Shown here piece by piece: positions 27,577-36,821 of a stretch of 64,000 nucleotides of DNA; within the stretch, counting starts at the first letter, position 1; the number at the start of each line of letters is the position of its first letter. Location: positions 186,001 to 250,000 of the forward strand of contig NZ_PGTS01000003.1 in assembly GCF_002844235.1 (NCBI RefSeq). The letters are read 5' to 3'. Under the pieces are notes generated by a model, which was given only the letters and a program-made list of their open reading frames with translations, searched no databases and was not told where the DNA came from. Made by a program: the position numbers and the translations under genes. The DNA is from Thalassospira povalilytica (GTDB lineage: Bacteria > Pseudomonadota > Alphaproteobacteria > Rhodospirillales > Thalassospiraceae).

Positions 27577-28119
27577 ATGCAAAGCGACGCAACTGCACAT
27601 TCCGTTTCCCAACCGCTTGAGATTACGGCCTCGGCAACGGGAAAATTGCGCGTCGGCGATCGGGAATTCCGGTGCGCATTCGGCGTCAATGGCATCACTG
27701 ATGCCGACAGCAAAACCGAAGGTGATGGCAAGACACCCGCCGGTAGATGGAAACTGCGATATGTCATGTATCGCGCCGATCGCCGGTCCTGCCCGAAAAC
27801 CAGACTGCCTGTAACGACCATTTCGTTTTCCGATGGCTGGTGTGACGATCCGGCACATCCGTCCTATAACTGTCCGGTCAGACTGCCCTTCAAGGGCAGT
27901 CATGAAAAACTGTGGCGTGATGACGGGCTCTACAACATTGTTGTCGTACTTGGGCACAATGATAGCCCGCCCGTCCCGGGAAAAGGTTCGGCGATCTTCA
28001 TGCATATCGCCAAACCGGACTATAGTGGCACCGAAGGATGCATTGCCTTGGCCGAACAGGATCTGGAAACCCTGCTGGGTCTGGCGCAATATGATACTTA
28101 TATCTCTATCGAGCAGTGA
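27577..28119 (+). CDS. L,D-transpeptidase (YkuD fold), unsecreted form
   Basis: The YkuD catalytic motif is visible: H143 in FMHIAKPDYS and C155 in GTEGCIAL. Such enzymes form 3-3 cross-links or attach proteins to peptidoglycan in the periplasm. No signal peptide or membrane anchor is seen at the N-terminus (MQSDATAHSVSQPLEI). That is common in the short alphaproteobacterial branch of this family, whose role is unclear. Length 180 aa. It abuts the macro-domain gene without a gap, so the two are likely co-translated. Confidence 0.88.
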   Translation: MQSDATAHSVSQPLEITASATGKLRVGDREFRCAFGVNGITDADSKTEGDGKTPAGRWKLRYVMYRADRRSCPKTRLPVTTISFSDGWCDDPAHPSYNCPVRLPFKGSHEKLWRDDGLYNIVVVLGHNDSPPVPGKGSAIFMHIAKPDYSGTEGCIALAEQDLETLLGLAQYDTYISIEQ

Positions 28120-28188
28120 AATCATGCACTTGCCGTTTGGGCACCGACGTCCTAGGTTCTATTGCCGGATCAATTCACAGGACAAGTC

Positions 28189-29163
28189 ATGATTGAAGAC
28201 GATTATCTGTACAAAAAAGGCGGAATTTCAGGTTTCGGATCGCGTCTGAAAGCCGTTTTCGGATCGCGGAAATTCTGGATTCGTGGTTTTGGCATAATCG
28301 TTCTGATTGCACTGATCTATTATCCGGCGGGCATGGCGCTGGTTCACCGTATTGACGACAATCCGGACTTTGTCGGCAATTATCAGGGTGGCAGTCACGC
28401 CGTAAGCACCGCAGCAGGGCTGATTGATCGCGAGGTCAATCAGAACCGCTGGACGGCAAATGATCCGTTCTTCCTGCCCGGGGCAGCGCTTGACAATATG
28501 CCAAACTTCCAGACCGGCATCATCTATGCCCTGTCGCGTTTTTCAATCGAGCTGTCTGATCAGATCGGCCGAACCCGCGGATCAAGCCAGGTCGACCCTG
28601 ATCTTGACGATGCGGCCGGCCTTTTGAAGTTCCGCGGCGACAAATGGGTGTTTGATCCAAGCGTTTCGTTGCTGCCCGGTGTGACGTCCGAACAGCAATA
28701 TCGTCAGGCCATTCGTGCTCTTGAAAATTATAACACGCGCCTGACGACCGGGAATGCAGTGTTTGAACGCCGGGCCGACAACCTTCAGGAAACGCTTAAC
28801 CGCTTTGCCAATGATCTTGGTTCGGCATCCGCCCTGATTGATGACAAGGTCGACGATCCATCCCTGTTTGATCGCACCGCAGACGATGTGTTCTATGCCA
28901 CCAAGGGGCGTCTTTATGCCTATAGCCTGATCCTGCGTGATCTTGGCACCGATTTTGAGCAGATCATCAATGAGCGGCAAATTGCCCCGGCATGGGCCGA
29001 AATGATCGGGTCCCTGCAATCGGCAGCCGCACTGGACCCGCTGGTGGTGGTCAACGGATCGGCAGACGGGATCATTTTCCCCAACCATCTGGCCGGATTG
29101 GGCTTCTATCTGTTGCGTGCCCGCACCCAGATGCGCGAGATCAGCAGTATCCTGCAACGTTAA
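28189..29163 (+). CDS. DUF2333-family membrane-anchored protein
   Basis: This 324-aa protein has one N-terminal transmembrane segment (IRGFGIIVLIALIYYPAGMALV, about residues 32-53), and the rest lies in the periplasm. RWTANDPFFLPGAALDNMPNFQTGIIYALSRFSIEL and the C-terminal FPNHLAGLGFYLLRARTQMREI match the DUF2333 family as I recall it; no function is known. The start ATG at 28189 has AGGA 9 nt upstream. It follows the L,D-transpeptidase by 69 nt and may be co-transcribed with it, which would suggest an envelope role. Confidence 0.82.
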   Translation: MIEDDYLYKKGGISGFGSRLKAVFGSRKFWIRGFGIIVLIALIYYPAGMALVHRIDDNPDFVGNYQGGSHAVSTAAGLIDREVNQNRWTANDPFFLPGAALDNMPNFQTGIIYALSRFSIELSDQIGRTRGSSQVDPDLDDAAGLLKFRGDKWVFDPSVSLLPGVTSEQQYRQAIRALENYNTRLTTGNAVFERRADNLQETLNRFANDLGSASALIDDKVDDPSLFDRTADDVFYATKGRLYAYSLILRDLGTDFEQIINERQIAPAWAEMIGSLQSAAALDPLVVVNGSADGIIFPNHLAGLGFYLLRARTQMREISSILQR

Positions 29164-29326
29164 TCGTGATTTCCGTCATATATACGCTTGGGCGGAATAC
29201 CTGACTTGCGCGCTGCGACTTGATCTTTTCTGTTTTTTGCCCCATTTAGGGCCTAACCAAATGAAATGCGGATTGCCGAGCGGGCAGCATAAGCCCCGGC
29301 AATCAGAGTGAGAGGACAAGCCGACC

Positions 29327-29896
29327 ATGTTCATTCAGACCGAACCAACCCCAAATCCGGCCACACTTAAATTCCTGCCGGGCGAGGAAGTCATGGGCCG
29401 TCTGGGCACTGCGAACTTCGTCAAGGGTGACGAAACCGTCAAATCGCCGCTGGCGCGCAAGCTGTTTGAAGTTGATGGCATAGCAGGTGTCTTTCTTGGC
29501 GGTGATTTCATCACCATCACCAAGGACGATTCCAAGGACTGGCAGACCCTAAAGCCGCAGATTCTTGGCGGCATCATGGAACATTACACGTCCGGCCAGC
29601 CGGTTCTGGACCAGAATTCCGGTGCCGCAACCGGCGCCAGCACCGCCGCAGAAGGCGATGACGAACTGGTCAGCCAGATCAAGGAACTGCTTGATACCCG
29701 CGTTCGCCCGGCCGTGGCCCAGGATGGCGGCGATATCGTTTTTCACAAGTTTGAAGACGGTGTCGTCTATCTTGAGATGCATGGCGCATGTTCGGGTTGC
29801 CCGAGCAGCACCGCGACCCTGAAAATGGGGATCGAGAACATGCTGCGTTACTACGTGCCGGAAGTTCAGGCCGTCGAACCGGTCATGGCCGACTGA
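29327..29896 (+). CDS. NifU-like Fe-S scaffold protein (Nfu)
   Basis: This Fe-S cluster carrier delivers [4Fe-4S] to apo-proteins. The N-terminal Nfu domain (MFIQTEPTPNPATLKFLPG) and the C-terminal NifU domain with C155-x-x-C158 (GACSGCPSST) are complete, joined by a Gly/Ala-rich linker around residue 105. The length of 189 aa matches alphaproteobacterial and mitochondrial NFU1. AGAGGA precedes the ATG by about 8 nt. It is monocistronic. Confidence 0.95.
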   Translation: MFIQTEPTPNPATLKFLPGEEVMGRLGTANFVKGDETVKSPLARKLFEVDGIAGVFLGGDFITITKDDSKDWQTLKPQILGGIMEHYTSGQPVLDQNSGAATGASTAAEGDDELVSQIKELLDTRVRPAVAQDGGDIVFHKFEDGVVYLEMHGACSGCPSSTATLKMGIENMLRYYVPEVQAVEPVMAD

Positions 29897-29923
29897 TTTC
29901 CCGAGTCGTTAAGAAAATCTTTA

Positions 29924-29963
29924 GCCCGGCGCAAACTTTTGCCTGCGCCGGGCGTTATTATTT
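29924..29963 (+). terminator. Intrinsic terminator after the Nfu gene
   Basis: The 10-bp stem GCCCGGCGCA/TGCGCCGGGC is followed by GTTATTATTTTG, 28 nt after the stop. Confidence 0.8.
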
Positions 29964-30104
29964 TGCGCAAACGAGAAGGTTTACGCGGCGTTTTCAACTT
30001 GTGGAAATATTGTCCGTTGCGATCCGCGGCGCTGACAGGCATAGATATCTTCCACTTGGGATGGACAGTGAATCAACAATGATACTGATCCTGGAGAGAC
30101 AAGA

Positions 30105-31094
30105 ATGACTAGCGCAAAGACAGGAAATTACCGGAAAATTGCGCTTGCTTCGGTCACCGGAGCAATCGGTTTATTGTATATCGGTATATTTGCCGGAGTT
30201 GATGTGTCACCAACCCCCGCCGGGTTTGGCACCGACATCCCTGCAATGACCCCGAAAGAGATCGCTGCGACAAAGAAAAAGCCGGTCTATCGGCGCGGCC
30301 CCGAAGTCGTCGCATTGAACCAGTATTTCAAAAGCATCGGTTACAGCTTTGGCAGCATGACCGAAGTTCCGCGCGTCTATATCAAGCGCGTTCCAAAGGG
30401 ACTTGGCGAGCTGGCATCGGTCGAAGAGCGCAAGGAACTGTTCCTGCGCATCATGTTGCCGCTGGCCATGCGGGTGAATGAAGAAATCGGTGCACGTCGC
30501 GAACGTCTGATGGCCATTCAGGCCAAAGGTATTTCCGGCACCCCGGTCAGTGCAGCCGATCAGCAATGGGTTGATCAGCTGATGAAGCGTTACCGCGTTA
30601 CCGATGGCGGTATTACCGCCCTGCTCGAACGCATCGACATCATCCCGCCGTCACTGATCCTGGCCCAGTCGGCCGAGGAAAGCGGATGGGGCACGTCGCG
30701 CTTTGTCCGGACGGGCAATGCCCTGTTCGGGCAGTGGGCCTGGGGCGATGACGAAGGCATCGTTCCGAAAGACCGCGAAGAAGGCAAAACCCACGTCATC
30801 AAATCATTTGGCAGCCTGATGGACAGCGTGCGAGCTTATGCGCGTAACATCAATTCCCATCCGGCCTATCAGACCCTGCGTGAACGCCGTTCGGTCCTGC
30901 GGGCCGAAGGTCATCTGATCAATGGCTGGGATCTTGCCGAAACCCTGACCAAATATTCCGAACGCGGTGAGGAATATGTCGACAGCCTGCATACGATCAT
31001 GCGGGCCAACGGTCTGAACGAGCTTGATGGCCTGACATTCGCGGCCGGTGAAATTCCGCCGCCGCCCAAAGTTCTGGCATCCCTCGAAGACTAG
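30105..31094 (+). CDS. Bax-like glucosaminidase-domain protein
   Basis: This is a predicted peptidoglycan N-acetylglucosaminidase of the Bax type. One N-terminal membrane segment or uncleaved signal (ALASVTGAIGLLYIGIFAGV) is followed by a linker. The glucosaminidase domain (residues about 165-300) contains ILAQSAEESGWGTSRFVRTGNALFGQWAW; the Glu pair in AEES includes the expected catalytic acid. NGWDLAETLTKYSERGEEYVDSLHTIMR closes the domain. Length 329 aa. A bidirectional terminator separates it from the convergent lipoprotein gene. Confidence 0.88.
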   Translation: MTSAKTGNYRKIALASVTGAIGLLYIGIFAGVDVSPTPAGFGTDIPAMTPKEIAATKKKPVYRRGPEVVALNQYFKSIGYSFGSMTEVPRVYIKRVPKGLGELASVEERKELFLRIMLPLAMRVNEEIGARRERLMAIQAKGISGTPVSAADQQWVDQLMKRYRVTDGGITALLERIDIIPPSLILAQSAEESGWGTSRFVRTGNALFGQWAWGDDEGIVPKDREEGKTHVIKSFGSLMDSVRAYARNINSHPAYQTLRERRSVLRAEGHLINGWDLAETLTKYSERGEEYVDSLHTIMRANGLNELDGLTFAAGEIPPPPKVLASLED

Positions 31095-31132
31095 GCATGA
31101 AGACCAGGCATCTTTGCCCGGCACAAATATGC

Positions 31133-31160
31133 AAAAGGGACCCGATCGGGTTCCTTTTTT
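31133..31160. terminator. Bidirectional terminator
   Basis: The stem AAAAGGGACCC/GGGTTCCTTTT (one G-T pair) is followed by a T-run on the plus strand and an A-run upstream, between two convergent genes. Confidence 0.85.
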
Positions 31161-31199
31161 CATGATGTCGCAGCAATAGCGCCCAAACGGTCAAAGCCG

Positions 31200-31658
31200 T
31201 TATCGGTCGCCGCGATAGATCCAGCCTTTTTCAGATTTCAGCAGGCGGATTTCATTTTCAACCGTGCGACGATCACCAGCCTTGAACTCGCCTTCCTTCA
31301 TGGCAAGCATCTTGGTTTTCACCAGATCAATCGCATCACTGACCGTATTGCCGACATCATCCATTGTGCCGGCAGCCTTACCCTTTTCCGTCACGTCATC
31401 TGCGAAATCGGCGATTGAACGATCAAACACCAGATCATAGCGCACCATGACAATGATCTCGTCATCGCCTTTGGGGATGCTGTTGGTCTTGGTGACATTT
31501 TCGACATGCCCGACCTTGGCATAGGGATCGGCACGGAAACGCTCGATGACTGCGGTGGTGATTTCATCGGCAGTCGGGCCGCTGATTTGTTCATCTTCAC
31601 AGGCCGCAAGCATCGGGAAAAACATGAAAACAGCGAGAAATCGGGTCAACTGGCCCAT
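31200..31658 (-). CDS. Putative lipoprotein of unknown function
   Basis: I do not recognise the family. The ATG at 31658 has TAGGA 8 nt upstream and begins a lipoprotein signal: MGQLTRFLAVFMFFPMLAAC, with a clear LAAC lipobox giving a lipidated Cys at residue 20. The mature part (about 130 aa) is charged and soluble, ending RLLKSEKGWIYRGDR, with a small beta pattern (EIIVMVRYDLVFD). The longer frame to 31751 has no ribosome binding site. Length 152 aa. Confidence 0.75.
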   Translation of the reverse strand: MGQLTRFLAVFMFFPMLAACEDEQISGPTADEITTAVIERFRADPYAKVGHVENVTKTNSIPKGDDEIIVMVRYDLVFDRSIADFADDVTEKGKAAGTMDDVGNTVSDAIDLVKTKMLAMKEGEFKAGDRRTVENEIRLLKSEKGWIYRGDR

Positions 31659-31943
31659 CGAGAAATTCCTATTTTTGTACAATTTCGCAGACATATCAGC
31701 CATATGCCCAAACCATGTGGCGAAAATCGGGTCGTGATCATCCCATGACATTTCATGACATCAAGCCTAACACATCACCCATGCATCCATTACGCCGGAA
31801 TGTCTGGTCACAAACCTGATAGTGCCGCTCGCCAACAGGGTGCTGCATGGTCTGAACACACCGACGACTATATTCTGGACATAAACGGATGTTTCATCGC
31901 TTATAAATCAATGCGCTACGAATAACCGCCCTGGAATGACACC

Positions 31944-33149
31944 GTGACTTTCGATCTGATCATTGCCCTGGCAACCGCATGTGTTGCCTTTGTTCTTTCA
32001 AAACGTTCTGTTGCGCATTTTCCGTTGTGGCGGGCCGTTGTCACACCGCTTGCATCGATCATTGGCAGTGGATTTTTGCTGCTGGGTCCGATTCTCAATA
32101 TCGGATATGGCGGTTATGCACCGCTGATCATGATTGCACTTTGTTTTGTCGCCTTCCTGTTTGGCGGTGTGATCCGCTTCAATATGGCTGCCGGCGAACA
32201 GGCCATTCAGAACGGTGATTACGGGGCACTGGCAATCCGCATCGAAACGCTGTCATCCTGGGCGCTGGCCTTTGCCTATATCATTTCGGTGTCCTATTAC
32301 CTCAATCTTCTGGGTGCTTTCGCCCTTAGCCTGACGCCATTCAATTCCGATCTTGATGCCAAACTTCTGACCACCGGGGTCTTCTTCATCATTGTGTTTG
32401 TCGGATGGTCGCGCGGGTTCAAAAGCCTTGAGAAAATGGAATATGTTTCGGTCAGTCTGAAACTGGCGATCATTGCCGGACTGCTGATCGGGCTGATGGC
32501 ACATTTCGGTCATCGGGCGCTTGATGACGCCCTGATCTTCAATCCGCCGAAACTTGACGGCTGGTCTGCACTTACTTTGGCATTCGGTCTTTTGATTACG
32601 GTGCAGGGGTTTGAGACATCGCGCTATCTCGGATCGGAATATGACGCACAAACCCGCATCAAATCCATGCGTCTTGCCCAGTGGTTATCTACGGCGATCT
32701 ATCTGGTTTATATTCTTCTGATTTCCTATGTGTTTCGTCCTGACCAGATGTCGTCATCAGAAACCGGCATCATCAACATGATGCAGATTGTCGCGCCGAT
32801 TTTGCCCTTTTTGTTGGTCGCAGCAGCACTGGCATCACAGTTCAGCGCGGCGGTTGCCGATACCAGCGGATCAGGCGGGCTGTTTGCCCAGCTGTCGCGC
32901 AATCGCATTACCGAACGGCAGGCCTATCTTCTGTTGGCGGTAATCGGTGTTGCCCTGACCTGGTCGGCAAATATCTATGCCATTGTAAATTACGCATCAC
33001 GCGGCTTTGCCATCTATTACGGATTGCAGGCCGCCCTTGGCGCGGTGATCGCGGCCCGGCAGAATACCGGGTGGCAACGGGTCGGGTTTTACGGGCTGCT
33101 GGCAACATTGGGTGCGGTGATTGCACTCTTTGGTCAGCCGGTCGAATAA
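31944..33149 (+). CDS. APC-superfamily-like integral membrane protein
   Basis: About 11-12 hydrophobic segments span 401 aa with short loops. The sequence SIIGSGFLLLGPIL near residue 40 resembles the GSG motif of TM1 in APC-type amino-acid transporters, and VQGFETSRYLGSEYD resembles their TM6 region. The substrate is unknown and I cannot name a subfamily. The GTG start at 31944 has GGA about 8 nt upstream. It stands alone, convergent with maeB. Confidence 0.7.
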   Translation: MTFDLIIALATACVAFVLSKRSVAHFPLWRAVVTPLASIIGSGFLLLGPILNIGYGGYAPLIMIALCFVAFLFGGVIRFNMAAGEQAIQNGDYGALAIRIETLSSWALAFAYIISVSYYLNLLGAFALSLTPFNSDLDAKLLTTGVFFIIVFVGWSRGFKSLEKMEYVSVSLKLAIIAGLLIGLMAHFGHRALDDALIFNPPKLDGWSALTLAFGLLITVQGFETSRYLGSEYDAQTRIKSMRLAQWLSTAIYLVYILLISYVFRPDQMSSSETGIINMMQIVAPILPFLLVAAALASQFSAAVADTSGSGGLFAQLSRNRITERQAYLLLAVIGVALTWSANIYAIVNYASRGFAIYYGLQAALGAVIAARQNTGWQRVGFYGLLATLGAVIALFGQPVE

Positions 33150-33203
33150 CCTCACATTGCTGGTCACCTGCAATGCCCGGCGATCACATCATGGCCAAAT
33201 TAG

Positions 33204-33242
33204 AAATGGCGGAAACTGAATAATCAGCTCCGCCATTTTTTT
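33204..33242. terminator. Bidirectional terminator between the permease gene and maeB
   Basis: The stem AAATGGCGGA/TCCGCCATTT with an inner TGA/TCA pairing has seven T on the plus strand, and suits both convergent genes. Confidence 0.85.
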
Positions 33243-33264
33243 GATATTCAGCTCGAGACGGCGA

Positions 33265-35532
33265 TTAGCCGTGCTCTGCCTCGTGCGCGGCAAGTGCTGC
33301 CAGGTTGACCAGATCGTTCACGGTCGAGCCCATCTGTGCGATCTGGGCCGGTTTTTCCAGACCGATCATCACCGGACCAACCACCGTGCCGCCGCCAAGC
33401 TTGTCAAGCAGCTTGGATGCGGTGGTTGCCGCATGAAGGGCCGGCATCACCAGAACGTTGGCGGGACCGGACAGACGGCAGAACGGATAAAGCTTCAGCA
33501 GTTCCGTATCGAGTGCGACATCAACCGCGATATCACCATCGAATTCGAAATCGACATCGCTGCGTTCAAGAATGCCAACTGCTTCGCGGATACGATCGGT
33601 ATCGTCGCTATAGGGGTTCCCGAAGGTCGAATGCGACACCATTGCGACGCGCGGCTCATGACCAAGCTGACGGGCCTTTTCAGCCGCCTGAATGGCGATT
33701 TCAGCCAATTCCTCGGCATTGGGCAGGTTATGCACACGGGTATCGGCAATGAACACCGTACGGCCCTTGGCGATGGCAATCGACAGACCCATCGGAATTT
33801 CACCCGGTTTGGCATCAATCACACCGGCAACATCGGTGAAGCTGCGATTGAAGTTACGGGTAAGGCCGGTGATCAGGCCATCTGCATGTCCCTTGGCCAC
33901 CATGACAGAGGCAAAGACGTTACGCTTCTGATTGACCATGCGCTGGCAATCACGCCACAGATATCCTTTGCGCTGCAGGCGCGCATACAGGAATTCCGCA
34001 TATTCGGCATTGTGTTTTGAAAGTGCGGCATTGTTAATTTCAACACCTTCAAGGCTGTCGATACCAAGCTTTTTGGCACTTTCATGAATGCGGTCTTCGC
34101 GCCCGATCAGGATTGGCGTGCCATAACCCGAGTTGCGATAGGCAACAGCCGCGCGAATGACGGTTTCTTCTTCGCCCTCGGCAAAGGCGATGCGTTTGGG
34201 ATGTGCGCGCACATAATCGGAAATCAGCTGCAAATGTGCTGCCGTCGGGTCCAGACGACCGCGCAGCTGATTTTCGTATTCTTCCATATCAATGATCGGA
34301 CGGCGGGCAACACCGCTATCCATGGCGGCCTGTGCAACCGCCTTGGGCACAGCCATGATCAAACGCGGATCAAACGGGGCCGGGATGATGTATTCCGGAC
34401 CATATTGCAAACGACGGCCGGAATAGGCGGCCGCCACTTCGTCCGGAACATCTTCACGGGCAAGCGATGCCACCGCATGGGCGGCCGCGATCTTCATGTC
34501 CTCGTTGATGGTTGATGCCTGGACATCAAGCGCACCACGGAAAATATAGGGGAATCCAAGCACGTTGTTGATCTGGTTCGGATAGTCCGAACGACCGGTC
34601 GCACAAATTGCATCACTGCGGATTTCGGCCACTTCTTCCGGGCTGATTTCCGGATCCGGGTTGGCCATCGCAAAGATGATCGGCTGTTTGGCCATCGATT
34701 TGACCATCTTGGCAGTCACCGCACCTTTGACCGACAGGCCAAAGAACGCATCGGCACCATCCATGGCTTCTTCAAGGGTTCTGGCATCGGTATCGGCAGC
34801 ATGGGCCGATTTCCACTGGTTCATGCCATCTTCGCGGCCCTTGTAGATGACCCCGCGCGAGTCACACATGATGACATTGTCAGGCGACACACCCATGCTT
34901 TTGACCAGTTCGGAGCAGGCAATTGCCGCGGCACCCGCACCATTGATCACAAGTTTGATGTCTTCGAGTTTGCGACCGGTCAGATCACAGGCATTGATCA
35001 GACCCGATGCCGCGATGATGGCTGTGCCGTGCTGGTCATCATGGAAGACCGGAATATCCATCACTTCGCGCAGGCGCTGTTCAATGATGAAGCATTCCGG
35101 TGCCTTGATGTCTTCAAGGTTGATGCCACCAAACGACGCGCCAAGGAAGCGCACGCAATTGACAAACTCGTCAACGTCTTCGGTCGATACTTCAAGATCG
35201 AACCCGTCAACATCGGCAAAGCGTTTGAACAGAACCGCCTTGCCTTCCATCACCGGCTTGGACGCCAGCGCACCAAGATTGCCAAGCCCCAGAACGGCAG
35301 TACCGTTGGAAATCACCGCAACGATGTTGCCCTTGGAGGTGTAATCATACGCGGTGGCGGGATTCTTGGCGATTTCAAGACAGGGCACCGCAACGCCTGG
35401 CGAATACGCCAGGGACAGATCGCGCTGTGTGGTCAGCGGCTTGGATGCGGTGATTTCGATTTTGCCCGGGCGGCCGCTGGAATGAAACAGCAGCGCTTCG
35501 CGGTCACGAACCTTGATTTCTTTATCTGACAT
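33265..35532 (-). CDS. maeB: NADP-dependent malic enzyme, MaeB type (malic + phosphotransacetylase domains)
   Basis: The enzyme oxidatively decarboxylates malate to pyruvate. The malic domain has SLAYSPGVAVPC, FHDDQHGTAIIAASGLINA and the NAD(P)-binding INGAGAAAIACSELV. From residue about 430 a phosphotransacetylase-like domain follows (IAFAEGEEETVIRAA, VMPALHAATTASKLLDKLGGG), which is usually regulatory, responding to acetyl-CoA. The ATG at 35532 gives 755 aa, normal for MaeB; the frame extends 22 residues further without conservation. An upstream palindrome (35707-35721) may regulate it. Confidence 0.95.
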   Translation of the reverse strand: MSDKEIKVRDREALLFHSSGRPGKIEITASKPLTTQRDLSLAYSPGVAVPCLEIAKNPATAYDYTSKGNIVAVISNGTAVLGLGNLGALASKPVMEGKAVLFKRFADVDGFDLEVSTEDVDEFVNCVRFLGASFGGINLEDIKAPECFIIEQRLREVMDIPVFHDDQHGTAIIAASGLINACDLTGRKLEDIKLVINGAGAAAIACSELVKSMGVSPDNVIMCDSRGVIYKGREDGMNQWKSAHAADTDARTLEEAMDGADAFFGLSVKGAVTAKMVKSMAKQPIIFAMANPDPEISPEEVAEIRSDAICATGRSDYPNQINNVLGFPYIFRGALDVQASTINEDMKIAAAHAVASLAREDVPDEVAAAYSGRRLQYGPEYIIPAPFDPRLIMAVPKAVAQAAMDSGVARRPIIDMEEYENQLRGRLDPTAAHLQLISDYVRAHPKRIAFAEGEEETVIRAAVAYRNSGYGTPILIGREDRIHESAKKLGIDSLEGVEINNAALSKHNAEYAEFLYARLQRKGYLWRDCQRMVNQKRNVFASVMVAKGHADGLITGLTRNFNRSFTDVAGVIDAKPGEIPMGLSIAIAKGRTVFIADTRVHNLPNAEELAEIAIQAAEKARQLGHEPRVAMVSHSTFGNPYSDDTDRIREAVGILERSDVDFEFDGDIAVDVALDTELLKLYPFCRLSGPANVLVMPALHAATTASKLLDKLGGGTVVGPVMIGLEKPAQIAQMGSTVNDLVNLAALAAHEAEHG

Positions 35533-36135
35533 TATGTTTTCACTGACGCTTGCGTGGTGGGTTGGAAAGCAAAGTGTGTAGTTTATCCTGTTCGACATAA
35601 AATCGGTGTGGGACCGTCATGTCGGACCGCCCAATAAATCAGGCTTCTTGCCCCGGGTCAAAGGCGACGTTAACGGCAACCGCAAAATTACGTAGCGTTT
35701 TCCGTATGTTGCGACGCAACAATGCACCGCCGGTTGCACCGTTCCAGCACCGGTTTTTCCATCCGGTGATGGGCCATTTTTTGCGATGATGAAGATTGAA
35801 AACAGGAATAGACTTGATTTTTCAGTAACGTAAATGCCGATCCGTCTGCCCGGCCAGCCAACAGCAATCAGTTTGCAGCGCGCAAAAAACCATCGGATTT
35901 CGCATCAAAAGCACCTTTTCCACGATCCGAAAAAACCGAAAGTCCCCGACAACAGCAGCACTTTTGACAGATCACCAAGCCCGATGCCGGTCCGATCAAA
36001 CCTGCCCGATCAGAAAGATGGCGGTCGCCGATCTAATTCAGCCACCGCCAGGTCATTGCTGCAAGCAACCAGATGCATTTGCGCACCCGGCTTTTGCCGG
36101 ACGGATTGATTTACGACACCGTCCGGCGGTCGGCC
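35533..36135. other. Intergenic region upstream of maeB
   Basis: About 600 bp. It contains the perfect palindrome TGTTGCG-A-CGCAACA (35707-35721) and a 9-bp hairpin GCCGGACGG/CCGTCCGGC (36096-36127). The short frames here lack ribosome binding sites and recognisable domains, so I call no gene. Confidence 0.5.
35707..35721. promoter_or_regulatory. 15-bp perfect palindrome upstream of maeB
   Basis: TGTTGCGACGCAACA is symmetric around the central A. It lies 175 nt upstream of the maeB start. The binding protein is unknown. Confidence 0.45.
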
Positions 36136-36636
36136 CTATTTGCCAACATGCAGGTGAATGTTGGTCGCGCCATTCTTTTCAAGGATCGCCTTTGCCTTCG
36201 CCTCTGCGCCCTCATTTGCCGGATCAATACGCACCCACAAAATAACCGAGCCGGCATCGACCGCACGGGCGAAATCCTCGGTATGGGGGGTGGATGTGAC
36301 TTCGTCGATAAATTCACGCAGGGCCACGGCGCCAACCCCGGCACCAATCGCAATCGCAGCCGGTGCCGTTGCCGCCCCGCCAAACAGGGCGATGGCACCC
36401 GATGCCACCAACGGCACTTCATATTTCACTTCACCCACCAATGCTGTCAGCACATCGGACCAGGACCGGCCGTCAGATCCGGCAACATCGATTGATTCAT
36501 GTGAACTCAGCACCGAAAGGTCCGTCCGCGAAAAGCCGCTTTCCCGCAATTCACGCACAGCGGCATCGAAACTGTCTTTTGTGTCGAACAACCCGACCAG
36601 TTCGGGGGCCTGCGAGGTGGTCTGTTCTGCTGCCAT
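36136..36636 (-). CDS. DUF1269/general stress protein-like, glycine-zipper protein
   Basis: This 166-aa protein begins with an FDTKDSFDAAVRELRESGFSR-like alpha-beta unit, as in general stress protein 17M-type domains. A small-residue hydrophobic stretch follows (GAIALFGGAATAPAAIAIGAGVGAVAL, here abridged in type to a glycine zipper) that could insert into or lie on a membrane. The C-terminal alpha-beta unit ends VDAGSVILWVRIDP...ATNIHLHVGK. The ATG at 36636 has AAGGAGAG 7 nt upstream. The function is not known. Confidence 0.75.
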   Translation of the reverse strand: MAAEQTTSQAPELVGLFDTKDSFDAAVRELRESGFSRTDLSVLSSHESIDVAGSDGRSWSDVLTALVGEVKYEVPLVASGAIALFGGAATAPAAIAIGAGVGAVALREFIDEVTSTPHTEDFARAVDAGSVILWVRIDPANEGAEAKAKAILEKNGATNIHLHVGK

Positions 36637-36821
36637 TTTGCGCTCTCCTTGGGGGATGTTTTCCGGTACAAGATTCTGCGATGACCATCGCAGGTCCTGA
36701 CCGGCCATATGGTTATATATTTTACGGAAATTCAGGCGTTGCAATGGCATAGGTCAAAAACTATGACTTCGCACTTTGCCACCTCTCGTCAATGCCTTCA
36801 GGGTTTGCTATCACAGTCGTC

